47,204 bases of DNA from Cyanobacteria bacterium RI_101 (lineage in GTDB: Bacteria > Cyanobacteriota > Cyanobacteriia > Cyanobacteriales > Microcystaceae), in the NCBI GenBank assembly GCA_016471375.1, contig WGLZ01000005.1, positions 1 to 47,204 on the forward strand. Reading direction: 5' to 3'. Shown piece after piece: positions 42,507 to 47,204 of the stretch. Numbering within the stretch: position 1 is the first letter of the stretch; every line of letters begins with the position of its first letter. The notes below the pieces were generated by a model. It saw nothing but the letters and a program-made list of their open reading frames with translations, ran no database searches and was not told the DNA's origin. The position numbers and the translations under genes are program-made.

Positions 42507-43838
42507 TTACAAAGACTCCAGATCCGCGACTTCCTTGGGCACCCCCGCCGTCAGGACTTCGTTTCCCGTTTCCGTCACCAGCACGTCATCCTCGATGCGG
42601 ACGCCGACGCCCCGCCATTGGGTGGGAACTTCCGGTTGCCCCTCCGCGGGTTTAATGTCCGGGGAGATGTAAATGCCGGGTTCCACCGTCAGCACGTTGC
42701 CGGGTTGTAGGGTTTGCCAAGTTTCTTCATCCACTTTATAAGCGCCGGCGTCGTGGACGTCTAGGCCCAGCCAATGGCCGGTGCGGTGCATGTAGAAGGG
42801 CTTGTATTTCTCCTCTTTAATGATTTCCTCCGGGTCCCCCGCCAGCAGTCCCAGGTCTAGCAGACCCTCCACAATCACCCGGACGGCCCGGTCGTGGAAT
42901 TGGTTGTAGGGATTGCCGGGTTTCACCTCGGCGATGGCCTGTTTTTGAGCTTCCAGCGCCAGTTCGTAGATAATTTTTTGCTCCGGGGTAAAGCGCCCCC
43001 CCACGGGAAAGGCGCGGGTAATGTCGCCGTTGTAGTAGTCGTAGGCGCAACCGGCGTCGATCAGGAGCAAGTCCCCGGCTTGTAGTTGGGTATTATTGTT
43101 GACGTAATGGAGAACGCAGGCGTTGCTCCCCGCGGCCACAATGGAGGGGTAGGCGGGCCCCATGCCCCCCTGAAGCCGAAAAGTATGTTCGATTTCCGCC
43201 TGGATTTGATATTCGTAGAGACCCGGCCGGGCGAAACTCCGGGCCCGGTTGTGGGCTTCGGAGCTGATCCGGCAAGCCTCCCGCACTAGGGACAATTCGG
43301 CGGCGCTTTTCACCTGGCGCAGGGGATGGAGCAGATGGTGGGGGTTTTCCAGCGCCCTGGGGCCGGTTCCCTGTCGGGGATAGGCGGCCATTAGTTTTTG
43401 CCAGTGGCGGATCACGGTGTCGTTAAAGTGGTGATCTCGTCCAAGGTGATAGTAAATACGGTCGGCTTTGGCGAGATACTGGGGCAGTTTTTCCTCCAGT
43501 TCCGTAATGGAGTAGGCGATATCGGCGCCGAAATGCTCCGTCACGCCCTCCACCCCGTAGCGAAAACCGGTCCAGGTTTCCTTTTCCAGATCCTTGGGTT
43601 GGACGAAGAGGATAAAGCGGTGCTCCTCATGCCACGGCGCTAAGACCGCCACGGCCTCCGGCTCGTTAAAGCCGGTGAGGTAATAAAAATCGCTATCCTG
43701 ACGGAAAACGTATTCCACGTCGTTGTGCATCACCGCCGTAGGGGCGCTTTGAAAGATGGCGGAGCCTTGACCCAAACGGGCCATTAAGGTTTCTCGGCGC
43801 TGGCGGTACTCGGCGGGGGCAATGGGGGCTGGGGACAT
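42507..43838 (-). CDS. pepP: Xaa-Pro aminopeptidase (aminopeptidase P)
   Basis: M24 family metallopeptidase removing an N-terminal residue ahead of proline. The N-terminal aminopeptidase-P domain (SAIFQSAPTAVMHNDVEYVFRQDSDFYYLTGF) leads to the catalytic domain with all five metal ligands: LLLIDAGCAYDYYNGDITRAF (two Asp), HRTGHWLGLDVHDAG (His), LTVEPGIYI (Glu) and VRIEDDVLV (Glu). The 443-residue length is normal. It is divergent from cysS. Confidence 0.94.
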   Translation of the reverse strand: MSPAPIAPAEYRQRRETLMARLGQGSAIFQSAPTAVMHNDVEYVFRQDSDFYYLTGFNEPEAVAVLAPWHEEHRFILFVQPKDLEKETWTGFRYGVEGVTEHFGADIAYSITELEEKLPQYLAKADRIYYHLGRDHHFNDTVIRHWQKLMAAYPRQGTGPRALENPHHLLHPLRQVKSAAELSLVREACRISSEAHNRARSFARPGLYEYQIQAEIEHTFRLQGGMGPAYPSIVAAGSNACVLHYVNNNTQLQAGDLLLIDAGCAYDYYNGDITRAFPVGGRFTPEQKIIYELALEAQKQAIAEVKPGNPYNQFHDRAVRVIVEGLLDLGLLAGDPEEIIKEEKYKPFYMHRTGHWLGLDVHDAGAYKVDEETWQTLQPGNVLTVEPGIYISPDIKPAEGQPEVPTQWRGVGVRIEDDVLVTETGNEVLTAGVPKEVADLESL

Positions 43839-43965
43839 GAAGGCGGACTGGGATTAAGAGAGTGGCAAGGGGCTTAGACGCGCCGTTCTGGGAAAACGGC
43901 TTTCCCCATACCGTAATATTGTGGATCAAGACCTGTTAAGCCGGACTTCTCCGGCGCCGAACGCC

Positions 43966-45414
43966 ATGACCCTTGTTGTTTACAATACCCTGACCCGTCG
44001 ATCGGAAGTCTTTCAACCCCTGCAACCGGGGCGCGTGAAGATGTATTGTTGCGGCATTACGGCCTACGACTATTGCCATCTGGGCCACGCCCGGACTTGT
44101 ATCACCTGGGATCTGGCGCGGCGCTATCTCCGTTGGTTGGGCTACCAGGTGACCTACGTCCAGAATTTCACCGATATTGACGACAAGATTCTCAACCGGG
44201 CCCGGACGGAAGGAACCTCCATGGAAGCGGTGGCGGAGCGGTTTATCGCCGCCTATTTTGAGGACATGGCGGCGCTGAAGGTGGAAAAAGCGGATTTTTA
44301 TCCCCGGGCCACCCATAGCCTGGACGGTATCCGGCGCCTGATCGCCCAGTTGGAAGCCGGGGGCTACGCCTACGCTTCTGAAGGCGACGTTTACTACGAC
44401 GTTCATCAATTTCCCGAGTACGGCAAACTCTCCGGGCGCCGCTTAGAAGACCTCCAAGCCGGCGCTAGCGGTCGGGTGGAGCAGAGCGACCCGGAGCAGG
44501 CGAAAAAACAAGACCCTTTTGATTTTGCCCTCTGGAAAAGCGCCAAAGTCGGAGAGCCGTCCTGGGAGTCGCCCTGGGGCCCGGGGCGCCCCGGTTGGCA
44601 TATCGAATGTTCCGCCATGGTCAAGGAGTATTTAGGCGAAACTATAGATCTACACGTCGGCGGTAGCGACCTGATTTTTCCCCACCATGAAAACGAAATC
44701 GCCCAGTCCGAGGCCGCCACGGGGCGTCCCCTGGCCCGCTACTGGCTCCACAACGGCATGGTCAAGGTGGGGGGGGAAAAAATGTCGAAGTCTTTGGGCA
44801 ATTTCACCACCATCCGGGACTTACTGCCCGCGGTCGATGCCATGGCCGTCCGCCTCCTGGTTCTGCAAGGGCATTACCGCAAACCCCTGGACTTTGCCCC
44901 GGAGGCGCTCCAATCTGCGACCAACGGCTGGCAGACCCTAGCGGAAGGCTTAAGTTTTGGCTTACTCCACGGGCGACAGTGGGGCTGGGATTTGGAACTG
45001 AAGGAACCCCTCGGGCCGGAAGCTAACGCCCAGACTCGGGCCTTCCGGGAGGCCGTGGACGACGACTTTAATTTTGCCGGCGGTTTAGCGGTTTTATTCG
45101 AGTTGGCCAAGGAACTGCGGCGCCAGGGCAATTTACTGGTTCATCAAGGCAAGATTGACGCCGACCCGGCTCAATTAGAACAGGACTGGCGAACCTTAAC
45201 GAGCTTAGCCCAAATCCTCGGCCTAGAAGCGCCGGCGCCGGTGGAGGAGTCCCCAGAACTGGGGGATGAAGCCATTGCGGCGCTGGTTCAGCAGAGGGTC
45301 GAAGCCCGTCAACAGAAAAACTTCGCGGAAAGCGACCGGATTCGGGACTTGCTTAAAGAGCAGGGTATTATCCTCATCGACCAGCCGGATGGTCAAACCC
45401 GTTGGCGGCGCTAA
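43966..45414 (+). CDS. cysS: Cysteinyl-tRNA synthetase
   Basis: Class I enzyme charging tRNA-Cys. The start MTLVVYNTLTRRSEVF is followed by the zinc-site region YCCGITAYDYCHLGHART, with the HIGH-type motif, and FTDIDDKI. IECSAM and VGGSDLIFPHHENEIAQSEA follow, then KMSKSLGNF near residue 270, and a C-terminal DALR domain. The 482-residue length fits. An upstream GTG (43921) would add 15 non-conserved residues. Confidence 0.95.
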   Translation: MTLVVYNTLTRRSEVFQPLQPGRVKMYCCGITAYDYCHLGHARTCITWDLARRYLRWLGYQVTYVQNFTDIDDKILNRARTEGTSMEAVAERFIAAYFEDMAALKVEKADFYPRATHSLDGIRRLIAQLEAGGYAYASEGDVYYDVHQFPEYGKLSGRRLEDLQAGASGRVEQSDPEQAKKQDPFDFALWKSAKVGEPSWESPWGPGRPGWHIECSAMVKEYLGETIDLHVGGSDLIFPHHENEIAQSEAATGRPLARYWLHNGMVKVGGEKMSKSLGNFTTIRDLLPAVDAMAVRLLVLQGHYRKPLDFAPEALQSATNGWQTLAEGLSFGLLHGRQWGWDLELKEPLGPEANAQTRAFREAVDDDFNFAGGLAVLFELAKELRRQGNLLVHQGKIDADPAQLEQDWRTLTSLAQILGLEAPAPVEESPELGDEAIAALVQQRVEARQQKNFAESDRIRDLLKEQGIILIDQPDGQTRWRR

Positions 45415-45442
45415 GAATTGGTCGCTAATTCAAAAATGGAGG

Positions 45443-45458
45443 GCGCCCTAGAGGGCGC
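45443..45458 (+). terminator. Hairpin after cysS
   Basis: GCGCCC and GGGCGC form a 6-bp stem with a 4-nt loop 29 bases after the cysS stop. There is no clear T-tract, so it is only a probable terminator. Confidence 0.4.
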
Positions 45459-45500
45459 TAGCTGAAAAGTTACAACTCTGACCCTATTAGCGAGATTGAG

Positions 45501-45585
45501 GTCTAACGGTGAAGTTGTGCGGCGGCAGATAGCCTCGAACACCCACTGATATCTCCGCACCATCTGCGCCAACGCAGTGTTAGGT
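45501..45585 (-). other. Integron attC-like recombination site
   Basis: On the minus strand the 85-bp stretch opens with ACCTAAC (R'' type, RYYYAAC) and closes with GTTAGAC (R' type, GTTRRRY). The inner arms GTTGGCGCAGAT and ATCTGCCGCCGCACAAC pair with bulged bases, as attC hairpins do, around a variable terminal loop. It directly follows the stop of the PIN-toxin gene, the position expected for a gene cassette. No integrase gene is in the window. Some other inverted repeat remains possible. Confidence 0.55.
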
Positions 45586-45590
45586 GGCGA

Positions 45591-46046
45591 TCAACTTGGA
45601 GTAATATTTTGCCACAACTCGGCTGCCATAAACCTCGACAAATGCCCCATATTGGTTGTCGCAATGACAACATCTGGAACTCCAAGAGTCATTGCTTGAG
45701 CCACTAAAATCATATCCCCGTCAATCGTTTTGTCACCTGCTGTTGGTTGTCCTTGCTGACGGGCTTGTGCCCAAAGCTGCGCCGCTTGACGCATCGCAGC
45801 CGTTTTAATTGGTAAATACTCAAGAAACTTGGCTAAATCATCTAGACGAGCAATACCCTTTGTCTTGTTTGCTCGTAATAACTCACGTCGAACCTCGTAA
45901 TCTGCAATTTCTGGAATAATGACACGACTCCCTGCTGTAACGTGAGTCTGGAGCCATTGGGCACAAGCGACACTCTCAGCAGATAATCTCGGATTCGTGA
46001 CTAGACCAAGCGGACCAGTATCTAAAATGATGACTCGGCTCACCAA
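45591..46046 (-). CDS. PIN-domain toxin (VapC-like)
   Basis: A 151-residue PIN-domain ribonuclease. Asp9 in VIILDTGPLG, Glu51 in PEIADYEVRREL, an acidic cluster in GDKTIDGDMILVAQAM (about 105-111) and the end IATTNMGHLSRF cover the expected catalytic residues. It overlaps the upstream antitoxin by 7 bases. The gene ends 5 bases before an attC-like site, which suggests it arrived as a cassette. Target RNA is unknown. Confidence 0.85.
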   Translation of the reverse strand: MVSRVIILDTGPLGLVTNPRLSAESVACAQWLQTHVTAGSRVIIPEIADYEVRRELLRANKTKGIARLDDLAKFLEYLPIKTAAMRQAAQLWAQARQQGQPTAGDKTIDGDMILVAQAMTLGVPDVVIATTNMGHLSRFMAAELWQNITPS

Positions 46047-46324
46047 GTTACACCCTTCATCTCAAGTGGAAACAACTTGCGCTCGGATAATCGATCATCA
46101 TCTAAGGCATGAATCAAATACTGACCTGTTTCTTGCTGTTCCTCCACATCCCCGTCATCAATCCAAGACTGGAGTAAGTTAACCGCTTCAGTTTGCTTTT
46201 GCTTCAATAAAATAGAGCTTACTAAAAGTTGCAATGCCAATGCCTCTACCGAAAGCCCGCTTTGATTGGCTTGCTGTAAAAGATATTGCTCTAACTCTGG
46301 TGCCAGGTCAAGGGTTAGCGTCAT
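46040..46324 (-). CDS. Antitoxin partner of the PIN toxin
   Basis: A 94-residue protein with a short helix-rich start (MTLTLDLAPELEQYLLQQANQSGLSVEALALQLL cut at residues 1-34) of the ribbon-helix-helix-like antitoxin type, and an acidic middle that would bind the toxin (DDGDVEEQQETG). It is translated ahead of the toxin with a 7-base overlap. It would neutralise the PIN toxin and autoregulate the pair (family knowledge). Confidence 0.75.
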   Translation of the reverse strand: MTLTLDLAPELEQYLLQQANQSGLSVEALALQLLVSSILLKQKQTEAVNLLQSWIDDGDVEEQQETGQYLIHALDDDRLSERKLFPLEMKGVTW

Positions 46325-46435
46325 AGGTCTTTTGCGTATACATCTAAATATTTTAACCCAGCGAAGTTAGAAATTCGGCTGATGCTCCTAACTGGCAAGG
46401 TCTAGACGGTAGCTGTCCTTACCGATAACTGATCC

Positions 46436-46705
46436 CTACGTCCCAAGTATCGCTTTCATATCATTGTTAATTGCTTGCTCATCGTAAATAGTTGGCACTC
46501 CTTGTTCTCTCATACAAGAGTAATAAGCTCTACCAGCTTGGAGCATAGCTTCCCTAGCCTGAGCACTATTGGGGTTTTGTCGAAGCTGTTTTTTAGTTGC
46601 TTTATATTGCTCTGACATATACTGCTCGTACTCAGGCCATCTTTTACTGGAATAAACTAGCAGTCCGATAGGAGGTGCTGCAATACCCCCAAGCCCTGCT
46701 ATATA
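46436..46705 (-). pseudogene. Small membrane-anchored hypothetical protein cut by an IS630-type element
   Basis: From ATG 46618 the frame gives 60 residues (MSEQYKATKKQLRQNPNSAQ and onward), but the same frame is open further upstream with coding-like sequence: AGLGGIAAPPIGLLVYSSKR then WPEYEQY, a probable transmembrane helix. Near 46705 it meets the left end of the IS630-type element at a TATA. I infer the original start and first residues were separated by the insertion. The shorter form may still be made. Function is unknown. Confidence 0.5.
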
Positions 46706-46780
46706 GCATTTACAGATGAGTCGTGCATTCAGAGCATGGTGTATAATGGGAAGTGAGAGAAGTTGCAGGAGTGTATTATC
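46706..46780 (+). mobile_element. Probable left end of an IS630-type element
   Basis: The stretch between the interrupted gene and the transposase ATG begins at a TA dinucleotide, the IS630 target preference (family knowledge). It contains a TATAAT-like box (GTATAATGG) near 46741. The inverted repeat cannot be verified because the right end is outside the window. Confidence 0.4.
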
Positions 46781-47204
46781 ATGATTAGCGAAAAAAGTTT
46801 AAATGAGATTATCCAAGAGCTAGACAAGTGGATGGTGGCTAGTACGGATTCAAGGGAATTAAGAAGGGCTCTTGCTGTTAAGCTTACTTTTTTAGGATGG
46901 GCTTACAGGGCAATTGCTAGCTTACTCAACGTTTCTATATCTTTTGTGAGTAAGTGGAAAAACCTGTTTGAGCAAGGAGGGGTGGAAGCGCTCAAGCTAG
47001 GATATCAGGGATCAAAAAGTTATTTAAGCGATGAACAAAAGCAACAAACGTTTCAGTGGTTAAACGAGCAGGAATATTGGAGCGTGTCGGAGCTAGAGTG
47101 TTACCTAGCAGAGAAATTTGGTGTGGAATTCAAATCATTAACAAGCTATTACGAAATCCTTAAAGAGGCGGATATCAGTTGGCAAAAAGCACAAGTTAAA
47201 AATC
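46781..47204 (+). mobile_element. IS630-family transposase, N-terminal part (runs off the window)
   Basis: The frame from ATG 46781 stays open to the edge, with 141 codons visible. Helix-turn-helix regions include ALAVKLTFLGWAYRAIASLL and NVSISFVSKWKNLFEQGGVEALK, followed by SYLSDEQKQQTFQWL and the winged region LTSYYEILKEADISWQKAQ. This is the layout of the N-terminal domain of IS630-type Tc1/mariner-like transposases in cyanobacteria. The catalytic DDE domain lies beyond the window. Confidence 0.85.

Noticed and set aside
46366-46394. Second attC-like site (GTTAG...CTAAC)
   Set aside because: The arms are in the wrong order for attC boxes, and the GTTAGAA box lacks the required pyrimidine.

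Overview
The window is a piece of a cyanobacterial chromosome. Diagnostic genes are psaF and psaJ of photosystem I, chlB of light-independent protochlorophyllide reductase, and a dnaE gene that stops inside an N-terminal split intein. ParA, PRC-barrel, pentapeptide-repeat and RadA proteins fit. The backbone is fairly GC-rich and full of GGCGCC-type hexamers. I saw no copy of HIP1 (GCGATCGC) in it. I cannot name the species.

Layout. 1-1.4 kb is a decayed edge: the tail of an IS30-type transposase, a truncated small gene, and an antitoxin/MazF-PemK pair whose toxin is broken, followed by a remnant resembling the ArfB C-terminus. 1.46-25.6 kb is housekeeping backbone: pgi, an APH-fold kinase, a PRC-barrel protein, fumC, radA, dnaE-N, queC, a Coq4-family gene, an lptF/lptB/lptA operon, a Ser/Thr kinase, a glycosyltransferase, a DUF922 protein facing a degenerate M48 protein, chlB, a ParA/coiled-coil pair resembling carboxysome-positioning McdAB, thrB and a pentapeptide-repeat protein.

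25.8-40.6 kb is a genomic island. It is more AT-rich, carries eight HIP1 sites, and lies between an intact cbiB and a deleted, directly repeated copy of the cbiB 3' end. Almost every product has an export signal: an outer-membrane barrel with a large coiled-coil insertion, two small secreted proteins, an arylsulfatase, a pentameric ligand-gated ion channel, a DUF1254/DUF1214 protein, a small secreted protein, a Gly/Ser-repeat protein, a DUF2092 protein, a formylglycine-generating enzyme with its own signal peptide, and a four-helix membrane protein. A 5'-truncated AraC-type regulator is divergent from this set. Two near-identical CTTGCCATTT(C/G)G(C/T)GCCAA sites at the upstream ends of the two minus-strand gene blocks are candidate operators. 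The sulfatase and FGE form an enzyme/activator pair, and the genes read as one periplasm/outer-envelope module.

40.6-47.2 kb returns to backbone: cbiB, psaJ-psaF with a clear terminator, pepP and cysS. It ends in a second mobile edge: an integron attC-like site next to a PIN-toxin/antitoxin pair, then a small gene cut by an IS630-type element whose transposase runs off the window. No tRNA, rRNA or CRISPR array was seen.
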